The notes: generated by a model from the letters alone, not told the origin. Positions 18,099 through 26,995 are shown, counted from the stretch's first letter. The stretch: 64,000 nt of DNA from Pseudomonadota bacterium (GCA_021832305.1 JAKBLB010000007.1:20231-84230); one strand, 5' to 3'. Translations and numbers: made by a program.

Positions 18099-19393
18099 AT
18101 CCAACGGCAGGTTGGGCCGAGCGGAGTGCGGCGGCGGTCTGGCATCCCTGTACCCAGATGCAATGGCTGGAAGAGCAGCCCGTTCACATGATCCGGGCGG
18201 CGGAAGGGGCCTGGCTGGTGGAAGACCAGGGCCGGCGCATTCTCGATGCCATCAGTTCCTGGTGGGTCAACCTGTGGGGCCATGGCCATCCCGCCATCGT
18301 GGCGGCCCTCAAGGATCAACTGGATCGTCTGGATCATGTCATGCTGGCGGGCCTGACCCATCAACCCGTGGTGGAATTGTCCGAACGTCTGAGTGCCCGT
18401 ACGGGGGGAACCTTGGGTCACTGTTTTTACGGGTCCGATGGCGCTTCGGCCACGGAAATGGCCCTCAAGATGAGCGCGCACTACTGGCGTCATCAGGGAC
18501 AGCCCGACAAAAACTCCTTCATCGCGCTGGCGCATGGGTACCATGGAGAAACCCTGGGCGCCCTCGGGGTGACGGATATCCCGCTGTTTCGCACGGCCTA
18601 TGCAGCGCTGATTCGGGGAGCGCACATCCTGCCTGCCCCCGACAGTCGGGTTCCGGGCAGCGAGGCTCATTCACTGGAGGCGTTGGCGATGTATCTTGCC
18701 GCACACCAGGGGGAGGTCGCGGCACTGATTCTGGAACCGCTGGTGCAAGCGGCGGCGGGTATGGTGTTCCATTCTCCCGACTACGTGCGAGCGGTTCTGG
18801 ACTGTTGTCGGCGCCATGACGTCCATGTCATTGCCGACGAAATTGCCGTGGGGTTTGGCAGGACGGGCACCTTCTTTGCCCACCAGCAAACAGGGGTCAC
18901 GCCGGATTTCCTGTGTTTGTCCAAGGGGATCACCGGCGGATTTCTGCCTCTTTCCGTGGTGATGACCCAGGACGATATTTATCAGGCTTTTTACGCGGAA
19001 GGGGTGGATCGGGCCTTTCTTCATTCCCATTCCTACACCGGTAATCCTCTGGCCTGTCGGGCTGCGCTGGCGGTGCAACACTTGTTCGACGAGACGGATA
19101 TTCTGACGGTCAATCAGGCGCGTCAAGGGCAGATGGCACGACAGGTGGCCCCCCTGTTTGCCCACCCGCGCATCACCCAGGGCCGGCAGCGGGGCATGAT
19201 CTGGGCCTGCGAGGTCGTCGATCCGCCCCCGCACTTTGCCCGTCGTTTTCATGCCCGCGCCTGGGAAGCCGGCGTGTTGTTGCGTCCCATCGGGCACACC
19301 CTCTACTTTATGCCTCCCCTCAATCTGACGGAAGAGGAGTTGGATTTTCTGGTGAGCCGGACCCTGGAAACCCTGGAGGAGGTATTGGCATGA
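18095..19393 (+). CDS. bioA: adenosylmethionine-8-amino-7-oxononanoate aminotransferase
   Basis: This 432-residue class-III PLP aminotransferase uses S-adenosylmethionine as amino donor to make 7,8-diaminononanoate. Hallmarks are HPCTQM near residue 20, the ISSWWVNLWGHGHP segment specific to BioA, FYGSDGASATEMALKM, the DEIAVGFGRTGTFFA cofactor site, and the lysine in CLSKGITGGFLPLS. Length fits the family. It overlaps bioF and bioD by 4 bp each. Confidence 0.96.
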   Translation: MNPTAGWAERSAAAVWHPCTQMQWLEEQPVHMIRAAEGAWLVEDQGRRILDAISSWWVNLWGHGHPAIVAALKDQLDRLDHVMLAGLTHQPVVELSERLSARTGGTLGHCFYGSDGASATEMALKMSAHYWRHQGQPDKNSFIALAHGYHGETLGALGVTDIPLFRTAYAALIRGAHILPAPDSRVPGSEAHSLEALAMYLAAHQGEVAALILEPLVQAAAGMVFHSPDYVRAVLDCCRRHDVHVIADEIAVGFGRTGTFFAHQQTGVTPDFLCLSKGITGGFLPLSVVMTQDDIYQAFYAEGVDRAFLHSHSYTGNPLACRAALAVQHLFDETDILTVNQARQGQMARQVAPLFAHPRITQGRQRGMIWACEVVDPPPHFARRFHARAWEAGVLLRPIGHTLYFMPPLNLTEEELDFLVSRTLETLEEVLA

Positions 19394-20100
19394 GAGGATG
19401 GTTCGTGTTGGGGACGGATACGGGAGTGGGCAAGAGCCGGGTGGCCTGTGCGCTGCTGGAAGGCATCCGCCGCCAGGGGTTGCACGGGCTGGGCATGAAG
19501 CCCGTGGCAACCGGGTTTTTCCGGCAGGGAGAGCGGTGGATCAACGAGGATGTGGAACAGTTGAAACAGCATGCGGATTCCACGCTGAAACATTCCGGCG
19601 GACCGGTTCCGGAGGCATGGATCAATCCCTATGGCTTTGAACCGCCCATTGCCCCCCATCTGGCGGCACGACGGCAAGGGGTCGACATTTCCTTCGAGGT
19701 CATCCATACCGCTCATCAGCACCTGTATGGTGAAACCGACTGCCTGGTGGTGGAAGGCGCGGGGGGCGTTCTGGTTCCTCTGGGGGAATCCGGAGATATG
19801 GCGGATCTGGCCCAACGGTGCGCTTTGCCTGTGATTCTGGTGGTGGGGCTGCGCCTGGGATGTCTCAACCATGCCTTGCTGAGTGCCGAAGCCCTTCAAC
19901 GTCGTCAATTGCCCTGGGCGGGATGGATCGCCAATCGTCTGAGCCCCGATCTGGCGGAAGAAGAAGGACAGATCGAGACGTTGCAGGCCCGTTTGCCTGG
20001 CCCGTTTCTGGGACGGTATCCTCACGGGATGCCGCCTGAACTCGGGTACACTGCTCTCGACTGGAAAAGTTTGATGGGACCGGACCCGTCCACGGCGTAA
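19390..20100 (+). CDS. bioD: dethiobiotin synthetase
   Basis: This 236-residue ATP-dependent carboxylase closes the ureido ring of dethiobiotin. The P-loop is GTDTGVGKSRVACALLEG, KPVATG follows at about residue 37, and VVEGAGGVLVPL marks the substrate site. The segment with GFEPPIAPHLAA matches BioD. It overlaps bioA by 4 bp and is followed after 24 bp by a membrane transporter, probably in the same transcript. Confidence 0.95.
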   Translation: MRGWFVLGTDTGVGKSRVACALLEGIRRQGLHGLGMKPVATGFFRQGERWINEDVEQLKQHADSTLKHSGGPVPEAWINPYGFEPPIAPHLAARRQGVDISFEVIHTAHQHLYGETDCLVVEGAGGVLVPLGESGDMADLAQRCALPVILVVGLRLGCLNHALLSAEALQRRQLPWAGWIANRLSPDLAEEEGQIETLQARLPGPFLGRYPHGMPPELGYTALDWKSLMGPDPSTA

Positions 20101-20124
20101 CGTTCAAGGAGGGAGAGTTCTGTC

Positions 20125-21555
20125 ATGTTGCTCTGGTTTGTCATCGGCTATTGGGCTGTCTCGGTGGCCATTGGCCTGATCGTGGCCTTGCGCGTGCGCA
20201 ATACTGCGGATTACGCGGCTGCAGGACATCGCATGCCCCTTTATGTGGTGACGGCCACGGTGTTTGCCACCTGGTTCGGTTCTGAAACGGTGCTGGGGAT
20301 TCCGGCGACTTTTCTCAAGGAAGGCTTGCGAGGCGTCGTGGCGGACCCCTTCGGTTCCTCCCTGTGTCTGGTGCTCGTCGGCTTGTTCTTCGCCCGCCCC
20401 CTCTATCGGCGCAAGTTGCTGACCATTGGTGACTTCTATCGACGTCAATATGGGCGTACCGTGGAAGTGCTGGTGACCCTGTGCATCGTGATCTCTTATC
20501 TGGGCTGGGTGGCAGCCCAGATCAAGGCCTTGGGACTGGTCTTCAACGTGGTTTCCGATGGGGCGATGAGCAAGTCCACCGGCATGCTGGTGGGTTCGAC
20601 TACCGTCATGGTCTACACCCTGTTCGGCGGGATGCTGTCGGTGGCCATCACGGATTTCATCCAGATGATCATCATCATGCTGGGCATGGTGTACATCGGC
20701 TGGGACCTGGGCGGTCCGGCGGGGGGAGTGGGCGCCGTGGTCCATCAGGCGGCGGTGCAGGGCAAACTGTCCTTCTGGCCCGCCCCGCACTGGGGGGAAG
20801 TGATCGCCTTCTTCACGGCCTGGATCACCATGATGCTGGGGTCCATCCCGCAGCAGGATGTCTTTCAGCGGGTGACCTCCTCCGACACGGAAATCACCGC
20901 CCGCAATGCTTCGATCCTGGGTGGGGTGTTGTATTTTCTGTTTGCCTTCATCCCCATGTTTCTGGCGTACTCGGCGACGCGCATCGACCCGGCGCTGGTC
21001 GAACGCTACCTGAACAGCGATTCCCAACTGATCCTCCCCCAACTGATTCTGACTCATTCTCCCAAATTCGCCCAGATCATGTTCTTCGGGGCATTGCTGT
21101 CAGCCATCAAGAGTTGTGCCTCTGCCACCTTGCTGGCGCCCTCCGTGACCTTTGCCGAGAACATCGTGCGCGGATTCCGGCCGGGGATGACCGACCGGCA
21201 GTTGTTGTCGGTGATGCGTTGGGTGGTGTTTTGCTTTACCTGTCTGGTGACGGCCATCGCCCTCAATTCACAGGCGTCCATCTTCAGCATGGTGGAAGAT
21301 GCCTATAAAGTGACCCTGGTTGCCGCTTTCGTTCCCCTGGCCTTTGGGGTGTACTGGAAGCGCGCGACCCCCTGGGGAGGGTTGGCCTCGGTGGTTTTGG
21401 GCATCGCGGTATGGCTGCTGGGTGAAGGGTGGGCGCCGGAAGCCCTGATCCCCCCCCAGTTGGCCGGATTGGGCGCCAGTTTGGTGGGGATGGTGGCGGG
21501 ATCCCTGTTGGAAGCCAGACAAAAGGGACTCCAGAGTCTCCAGATCACCCCATGA
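20125..21555 (+). CDS. sodium:solute symporter family permease
   Basis: This 476-residue integral membrane protein has about 13 hydrophobic segments and belongs to the SSS family. Typical segments include TATVFATWFGSETVLG in the first helix region, the PLYRRKLLTIGDFYRRQYG loop, and MLGSIPQQDVFQRVTSS. The closest groups transport pantothenate, proline or small organic acids, but the substrate cannot be assigned. It has a GGAGGGAG ribosome-binding site and lies 24 bp after bioD, which makes a link to biotin metabolism possible but unproven. Confidence 0.85.
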   Translation: MLLWFVIGYWAVSVAIGLIVALRVRNTADYAAAGHRMPLYVVTATVFATWFGSETVLGIPATFLKEGLRGVVADPFGSSLCLVLVGLFFARPLYRRKLLTIGDFYRRQYGRTVEVLVTLCIVISYLGWVAAQIKALGLVFNVVSDGAMSKSTGMLVGSTTVMVYTLFGGMLSVAITDFIQMIIIMLGMVYIGWDLGGPAGGVGAVVHQAAVQGKLSFWPAPHWGEVIAFFTAWITMMLGSIPQQDVFQRVTSSDTEITARNASILGGVLYFLFAFIPMFLAYSATRIDPALVERYLNSDSQLILPQLILTHSPKFAQIMFFGALLSAIKSCASATLLAPSVTFAENIVRGFRPGMTDRQLLSVMRWVVFCFTCLVTAIALNSQASIFSMVEDAYKVTLVAAFVPLAFGVYWKRATPWGGLASVVLGIAVWLLGEGWAPEALIPPQLAGLGASLVGMVAGSLLEARQKGLQSLQITP

Positions 21556-21631
21556 AATCATCCATTGTCGATTCTGACTGGCAATTGGCGGTTAATGGTA
21601 AGAAGCCGTTCCCAATTCGAGGACTTGACCA

Positions 21632-21892
21632 ATGAATATTGTGGAAGTGGTTCCGAAAGACAATTACATGCTGTACATCAAAGTAGAAGATGGAAAAGCA
21701 GGTTTGTTTGACGTAACGCCTTACCTGGAGTCAGAGGCCTTCGCGCCGCTGAAGGACAGAACTGAATTCGAACAAATCAAGAACGGCAGATACTTTATCG
21801 AATGGGGCTGCGGAGCGGACCTTTCTGCCGATACGATTCAGGCACGATGGGTAGCGTCGCCTACTGAAAACGCCCAACAAGAACAAGGGTAA
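21632..21892 (+). CDS. DUF2442 domain protein
   Basis: This 86-residue soluble protein fits the DUF2442 family: an N-terminal VVPKDNYMLYIKVEDGKAGLFDV strand region (first part EVVPKDNYMLYI) and the typical end IEWGCGADLSADTI. Such proteins are often small partners in toxin-antitoxin-like or mobile contexts; the function is not established. A 27-codon frame (21552-21635) starts inside the symporter stop and ends in the DUF2442 ATG, which would couple the three frames, but I do not recognise its product. The lower GC and different codon choice suggest an acquired gene. Confidence 0.65.
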   Translation: MNIVEVVPKDNYMLYIKVEDGKAGLFDVTPYLESEAFAPLKDRTEFEQIKNGRYFIEWGCGADLSADTIQARWVASPTENAQQEQG

Positions 21893-21955
21893 ACGGTAAC
21901 TGAGCGGCATTATTTCCAATTTCCGCCGATTAAAGCATACTCCCCCCCGAGATGG

Positions 21956-22018
21956 GCGCATTCACCGGCATCCAAGGTCAAGGTGGCACTGGAAATGATG
22001 GTTTCTCCGGGCTCCTGA
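21956..22018 (+). pseudogene. possible IS3-family OrfA remnant
   Basis: In a short frame ending at TGA 22016-22018 the translation HSPASKVKVALEMM resembles the start of IS3-type OrfA proteins (consensus like YSPEFKAKVALEAL). Only about 20 codons remain before the stop and no inverted repeats were found. The similarity is visible but short, so this is a tentative sign of past insertion between the DUF2442 gene and the ATPase gene. Confidence 0.3.
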
Positions 22019-22078
22019 TTTCATCTGGACGAAGTAAAACATTTCAATTGGACGGTATATTAGGTTACACTTGGTCGC

Positions 22079-23326
22079 ATGACTGAGGCCATATTTCATC
22101 CCCGTTTCGCCCATCCTTTCCTGACTGAAGCTCTGGAAGACACACCCGTGGTGCTGATTCACGGGCCGCGCCAATGCGGCAAGACCACGCTCGCCCGTGC
22201 GGTGGGGGATAAGGCTGGCTATTCGTATATCAGTTTCGACGATGATGTGTTGCGCGCATCGGTTAAAGCCGATCCGGTGGGATTTGTGGCAGATTTGCCG
22301 GACAAGGTTGTACTGGATGAGGTACAGCGGGTTCCTGAATTGTTTACTGCGCTGAAAGTTGCGGTAGATCGTGACCGGCGACCAGGGCGGTTCATTCTGA
22401 CTGGCTCGGCAAACGTGCTGTTGGTGCCACGGTTGGCAGACTCGCTGGCAGGCCGCATGGAAATTTTGCGACTGCACCCGCTCGCACAATCGGAACTGGC
22501 AGCAAAGCAGCCGGATTTTTTGGATGCGTTGTTTGGAGACGGTTTCAAGGCGAATCAACGGGCGAGACTGGGCAAGGAACTCGCCGAACGGATTGCAGCA
22601 GGCGGCTATCCCGCGGCGCTTGCTCGACCGTCTTCACGTAGGCGTGCCACCTGGTATCGGGATTACATCGAAACACTGGTGCAGCGAGATGTGCGAGATA
22701 TGGCACGCATCAGCTCGCTGGATGTGTTGCCACGATTGCTTACACTCGCAGCCGGGCAGACGGCAAGGTTGCTCAATGTGGCCGACCTGGCGTCACCTTT
22801 TCAATTGAGCCGCCCGACAATACGCGATTATGTGACGTTACTGGCGCGCGTCTTCTTGCTGGAAGAATTGCCGCCCTGGCATAACAACCGCTTGAGCAGG
22901 CTGGTCAAAACACCCAAGTTGCATTTGGGGGATACAGGACTTGCCTGCGCTCTACTTGGTGTGGATGCCGTAGCGTTATGGGCGGATCGCAACTTACTGG
23001 GGCAACTATTGGAAACCTTTATTTTTCAGGAACTGCGCCGCCATGCGAGTTGGCAGGATGGTCCGATTACTTTCCATCACTTCCGGGATAAAGAGGGTGC
23101 AGAGGTGGACATCGTACTGGAGGGGAGTGGTCAACGTGTGGCGGGGGTCGAAGTGAAAGCCGCTGCTACGGTAACGGCAAACGATTTTCGCGGATTGCGA
23201 AAATTGAGGGAAAATGTGGGAAAGCGCTTTGCTGGCGGTGTTGTTTTATACGACGGTGAAGTAACGACTCCATTTGGAGACAGGTTGTTTGCTGTGCCGA
23301 TACGCAGTCTATGGGAGGGTATCTGA
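22079..23326 (+). CDS. AAA_14/DUF4143 family ATPase
   Basis: This 415-residue protein has an N-terminal P-loop ATPase with Walker A HGPRQCGKTTLARAV (about residue 30) and Walker B KVVLDEVQRVPEL (about 80), followed by the sensor stretch RFILTGSANVLL. The C-terminal DUF4143 half ends in a nuclease-like fold, with FRDKEGAEVDIVLE and GVEVKAA giving the D/E-x-K pattern. These ATPases are widespread in accessory DNA and their role is poorly known. It stands alone, convergent with tadG and 216 bp away. Confidence 0.88.
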   Translation: MTEAIFHPRFAHPFLTEALEDTPVVLIHGPRQCGKTTLARAVGDKAGYSYISFDDDVLRASVKADPVGFVADLPDKVVLDEVQRVPELFTALKVAVDRDRRPGRFILTGSANVLLVPRLADSLAGRMEILRLHPLAQSELAAKQPDFLDALFGDGFKANQRARLGKELAERIAAGGYPAALARPSSRRRATWYRDYIETLVQRDVRDMARISSLDVLPRLLTLAAGQTARLLNVADLASPFQLSRPTIRDYVTLLARVFLLEELPPWHNNRLSRLVKTPKLHLGDTGLACALLGVDAVALWADRNLLGQLLETFIFQELRRHASWQDGPITFHHFRDKEGAEVDIVLEGSGQRVAGVEVKAAATVTANDFRGLRKLRENVGKRFAGGVVLYDGEVTTPFGDRLFAVPIRSLWEGI

Positions 23327-23542
23327 TGGATTTTCGTATTGCCGTCCGGAGCAGAGCGAGTAGGTCATCGCTGAAGTTTTGCACGAAGCCGAGCGATGGC
23401 TTCCTGCCCTGGAACTGTCGCGATCAAACCTGATTCCAGTTCGGCTTCCCTTCGATCTGCTTCTCGCTCCCAACTGCAGATGGCCAAACAAGAAAAGGGG
23501 CGACGTGTGGTCACCCCAAGTGATGCTGGAGACGTTCAAAGA

Positions 23543-25375
23543 CTATCTGGCCAGGCGCGGTGGGCTCACGACACCATAGGAAGTCTGTGCCGAACTGCTT
23601 GAAGACGAGGACGAGGACGACGATGCCACACTTGCGCTGGAGTTGCTGACGCACCCCATGGACAGCGTGGCATTGATCGTACCGTTGGCTGCCGACAGAA
23701 CATGGAGACAGGCAAAACCGACGATGGTCTGTTTGCCATGGGGCACTGAGGTGGCGCTCTCCACCACGGGAACGATGGAATATTCACAGGAGTGGTTGCC
23801 AGCTGCGCTGCAATTGTTGATGGTGGTGTAAGGGTCCCCTCCGTCCCGTTGATTTCCCTGGTTGTTATCGTTGCCATGGTTCTGACTTCCATGGTTGTTG
23901 TCGTTGCCATGATTCTGGCTTCCGTCTCCTTGTTGGTCTACCCGAAGGAAACCAGAGGACGGGGTCGAGAGTTGAAGGCGGCTGAACCGCATCGAGTTGA
24001 TCGAGGGTGCAAGGTGGTCCGCGCGGATCCACCCGCTATGGAAAGGGGACTGCGCCAGGCGTTGATGAGATTCCCTTTGGCTTTGATGATGCCGATCTTC
24101 GCTATTGCCCTGACTACCCTGGCTGTCCTGAGAGTTGCTGTAGTCGCCGTTTTCCAGATCGATCTGATCGCCTACATGAAGGTCTTCAGGATTACCGTCC
24201 TGTGCCACATGTTCACTGTGACTGAAATTGCTGTCGTCGGGTTGTGAGGTCAGGGTGCTGAATTGTCCCGTGATGCAACTGTTGCCTTGCCCCGATCCGA
24301 TACTGATACTGACACTGGCTCCCGCGCTGGTACCCGTACCCGTACTGACACTGGCGCCAACACTGGCCCCTGCCCCCAGTCCCTGACCCGCCCCTTGGCC
24401 GGGACCGTTTCCGTTACCCGGACCACCTGCCCCTGCCCCCGTTCCCGTGACGGTGTTGGCGCTCCCGTTCAGATTCGCCCCGCTATCTTCTACACGAACA
24501 AATCCCGATCGATAGTCGCGGTATTGAAGCGCACTGCTTCCGGGCAAGGTGAAGGCCATCCGTACCAGATGAGGATGGTTACTCACCCCAAAGTTCATCA
24601 ACGGGGCAGCGTGGCGTGTGCCCTGTTGTGCCTTCGTGACCCGGAGGGAAGAGGAACTGTTCTCGCTGTCATTTTGTTGCTGTTGGTTGTCCCGCTGTTG
24701 CTGCTGGTTGTCCTGTTGGTTTCCCTGATTTTCCTGGTTGCCGTTCCCTCCCGCGTTACAGGTATGCGTGGGGCCCACCTGGATCTGATCGGTTTTGGGT
24801 TGGTTGTCGTTGCTGTTCCAGTACTGACTGATGGCGCATTGGGGAATCGCAATGGGGAGATGGGTCCCCCCCGCGCCCAAAACCGAACTGTTCTGAACGA
24901 TGGCGGTGGAAGTGGCCGTCACGCTCATGGTCTTCATGCCGAGGATTCCGGCAAAGAACAGGTTGACCTGCTTGGTGTAGGAGACTCTGACGGCGGCATC
25001 GTTGGAAGGAGCGCTTGAACTGATGCTTTGCCAGTAGTTGGACTTGACCGTGAGCGTATCCTGCTTTTCGATGGGGGTGTTCAGGTTGGCCGTCTCATAG
25101 ACCGGGCCACCGGGATTGTTGTTCATGGCGGAAAAGTTGGGGGAAGAAGAACCCTGGGTATACAGGAGTCCTGCGCCACGCAGGGCCGCTGCATCCGCAG
25201 CATTCTGGACATCATTGCGCGCCACCATGACGTTACCCACATCCACGGCCATGGCCCCCACGCCCATCAGGGCGGTCAGCGAGAGTGCGGCAGCCACGCT
25301 GACGGCTCCCCGCTGGCTTGCAAACGGGGAAAGAGGGGACGATACCGAAACTCGGGTACTGAGAGGTTTATTCAT
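23543..25375 (-). CDS. tadG: TadG-like Tad pilus protein with a large low-complexity Asn/Gln/Gly/Ser insert
   Basis: This 610-residue envelope protein starts like TadG/TadE-G proteins: RGAVSVAAALSLTALMGVGA is a single membrane segment, followed by AVDVGNVMVARNDVQNAADAAALRGA. Residues up to about 210 and the last 100 residues look like a normal TadG-type domain (for example GKQTIVGFACLHV). The middle is low complexity: Gln/Asn runs (about 215-245), a Gly/Ala/Ser/Thr stretch (about 310-365), and an Asn/His/Gly tandem repeat of about 11 residues (SQNHGNDNN). A tract of ten serines lies near the C-terminus. No von Willebrand A domain is visible. It overlaps tadE by 8 bp. Confidence 0.8.
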   Translation of the reverse strand: MNKPLSTRVSVSSPLSPFASQRGAVSVAAALSLTALMGVGAMAVDVGNVMVARNDVQNAADAAALRGAGLLYTQGSSSPNFSAMNNNPGGPVYETANLNTPIEKQDTLTVKSNYWQSISSSAPSNDAAVRVSYTKQVNLFFAGILGMKTMSVTATSTAIVQNSSVLGAGGTHLPIAIPQCAISQYWNSNDNQPKTDQIQVGPTHTCNAGGNGNQENQGNQQDNQQQQRDNQQQQNDSENSSSSLRVTKAQQGTRHAAPLMNFGVSNHPHLVRMAFTLPGSSALQYRDYRSGFVRVEDSGANLNGSANTVTGTGAGAGGPGNGNGPGQGAGQGLGAGASVGASVSTGTGTSAGASVSISIGSGQGNSCITGQFSTLTSQPDDSNFSHSEHVAQDGNPEDLHVGDQIDLENGDYSNSQDSQGSQGNSEDRHHQSQRESHQRLAQSPFHSGWIRADHLAPSINSMRFSRLQLSTPSSGFLRVDQQGDGSQNHGNDNNHGSQNHGNDNNQGNQRDGGDPYTTINNCSAAGNHSCEYSIVPVVESATSVPHGKQTIVGFACLHVLSAANGTINATLSMGCVSNSSASVASSSSSSSSSSSAQTSYGVVSPPRLAR

Positions 25376-25898
25376 AATACATCACCGCCGTAGAAGAAAG
25401 GTTGTTCGAACCCTGGACAGCGCTCAACGAGCCCAAGCCCAGCCCCTGGAAGGTATAGTTGACGGTGACCTCGATTGCTGCTCCACTGTTACTACCGCTT
25501 CCCGCTGTAGTGCAATTGACCGTCACTGAGGGAGAATTGTTGTTTCCTCCCTGATAGGAAATGAGCGTGTTGGCCGCGTAGTTGCTGGCCACCATGCAAG
25601 CGGTTCCCGATCCGCTACCCGAGCACGGGCTGCTGCCCTGAATGGCGTTGATGCCGGGATCGCCGCAGGAAACGGGATGCGGCAGAGAGACTGACTGAAC
25701 CGAGCCCCAGCGTGCTCCCTCCCGTGCGGCGTTGGTGACCATGATCTGGTCGTACATCATCGTGCCAAACTCGACGATCCCGAACATGAGCAGTAACATG
25801 AGAGGGAAGACGATGGCAAATTCCACGGCGGCCACACCGCGCTCACTGAACATGATGTCTTTTTCCGTAAGGTTGACCAAAGGTTTGTTTGGGTTCAT
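25368..25898 (-). CDS. tadE: TadE-like minor pseudopilin
   Basis: This 176-residue Tad pilus protein has the TadE hallmark ERGVAAVEFAIVFPLMLLLMFGIVEFG in part: a glycine before VAAVEFA marks the likely prepilin-peptidase cleavage site, with glutamate at position 5 of the mature helix. One membrane segment lies at about 22-45. The rest is Ser/Asn/Gly-rich with cysteines (CGD..., CSGSGSG). It is the first gene of the leftward tadE-tadG operon, divergent from flp. Confidence 0.85.
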   Translation of the reverse strand: MNPNKPLVNLTEKDIMFSERGVAAVEFAIVFPLMLLLMFGIVEFGTMMYDQIMVTNAAREGARWGSVQSVSLPHPVSCGDPGINAIQGSSPCSGSGSGTACMVASNYAANTLISYQGGNNNSPSVTVNCTTAGSGSNSGAAIEVTVNYTFQGLGLGSLSAVQGSNNLSSTAVMYYE

Positions 25899-26370
25899 TT
25901 TAACGCCAATAAAAACGGAGTGGCAAGGGATATTTTATGTAACTCATTGTTGGGTAATGTAAATATTATGAGATACAAGGAAAATCCGGAAGAATATAGC
26001 AAAAACATGACGTGGTCGCCGTAGTGATATTCCGTGAATTCTGGATTCGGTTCGTGTATATTTTGGGGGTTGTCTTCAAGCGTAGTGATTTATGATCAAT
26101 GACGACAGGGATTATTTCCTACACGATTGAAGAATAATTCCTGTGATTGTTTGAGAAATGATTTTATGATTCGGGATCGACGGGATAACTTGATGAATTT
26201 CCCTAAAAATTATGTTGATCACGACAAAATTCTCATGTTATAACATGCGCTCGTGGCAGTGATTCATCGCGGCATCGCGGACATGCAAGGCGTGAGAAGT
26301 CACCGGTTTGGGGTATCCGTGGTTAAATGCAGGTTCGGCATCATCTTTTGAGTACCAAAGGGAGAGGATC
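25899..26370. promoter_or_regulatory. divergent regulatory region between tadE and flp
   Basis: This 472-bp AT-rich gap holds no convincing gene. Toward flp, TTGATC (26215-26220) and TTATAA/TATAAC (26238-26244) form a promoter with 17-18 bp spacing, leaving a leader of about 120 nt. The -10 is centred in a perfect 14-bp palindrome, CATGTTATAACATG (26234-26247), so a dimeric repressor or activator could bind there. The motif CGTAGTGAT occurs twice (around 26018 and 26081). The flp ATG has GGGAGAGG just upstream. A tadE promoter must lie at the left end but is not distinct. Confidence 0.5.
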
Positions 26371-26541
26371 ATGAAAAAGTTCATTCTGGGGTTGAAAAAA
26401 TTTGTGGGTTCGGAAGAAGCCGTTACCGCCATCGAGTATGCACTGCTGGCAGCGCTGATTGCGGTGGCCGTCATTGGTGGGGCTTCAATGCTCGGCGGCA
26501 ATGTTCAAAAAGAATTTACTAGCATTGCCGGAGTGGTTTGA
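26371..26541 (+). CDS. flp: Flp-type pilin
   Basis: This 56-residue precursor is the major fibre subunit of the Tad pilus. A short basic leader (KKFILGLKKFVGSEEA) precedes the hydrophobic helix VTAIEYALLAALIAVAVIGG, which carries the Flp-typical Glu-Tyr pair at positions 5 and 6 of the mature protein. The usual glycine before the cleavage site is replaced by alanine (EEA before VTAIEY). An upstream TTG frame is ignored because the ATG at 26371 has a good ribosome-binding site. It is the first gene of the rightward pilus operon. Confidence 0.92.
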   Translation: MKKFILGLKKFVGSEEAVTAIEYALLAALIAVAVIGGASMLGGNVQKEFTSIAGVV

Positions 26542-26566
26542 CCATAAGCGACTGACGAGGGCATGA

Positions 26567-26995
26567 ATGACGGCTCCTGCCCTCGAGTCCCTCGTTCTGG
26601 GCAGCGTGCTTGCAGTCGCCGCGTGGGCGGATATCCGTTTTCGACGGGTACCGAATGAGTGGTTGGGCCTGGGACTGGTCGCGTATGTGATCTTGTCTTA
26701 TCATTTTGGACTTGATCCATGGATGGCCTTGAAAGGAGGGTTGCTGGGTCTGCTCATTTTTCTGCCTTTCTATTGGTTGGGCGGGATGGGTGCGGCAGAT
26801 CTCAAGTTGCTGGGACTGGTGGGGGTATACCTGGGTCCGCAGGGCGTGTTGTATAGTGCGCTGTATACCGCCTTGGCGGGTGGGGTGTTGGCGCTTCTGG
26901 CTCTGGTTTTCCATGCATCGCGCCGCTTGCCCTACGCGGTGGCCATTGCCGTGGGGGTGGGGGTTTATGAGTTCCGATCCTTCATGTCTCCTTGA
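26567..26995 (+). CDS. tadV: Tad prepilin peptidase TadV/CpaA
   Basis: This 142-residue inner-membrane aspartic protease (A24 family) processes Flp and TadE/F-type prepilins. The two catalytic aspartates are in AAWADIRFRRVPNEW (near residue 21) and GGMGAADLKLLGL (near residue 72). About five hydrophobic segments fit the short A24A type that lacks the N-methylation domain. It follows flp by 25 bp. Confidence 0.92.
   Translation: MTAPALESLVLGSVLAVAAWADIRFRRVPNEWLGLGLVAYVILSYHFGLDPWMALKGGLLGLLIFLPFYWLGGMGAADLKLLGLVGVYLGPQGVLYSALYTALAGGVLALLALVFHASRRLPYAVAIAVGVGVYEFRSFMSP

Noticed and set aside
23790..23945. CRISPR-like array
   Set aside because: The repeats are in tandem, without spacers, and encode an in-frame peptide repeat of the TadG-like protein.
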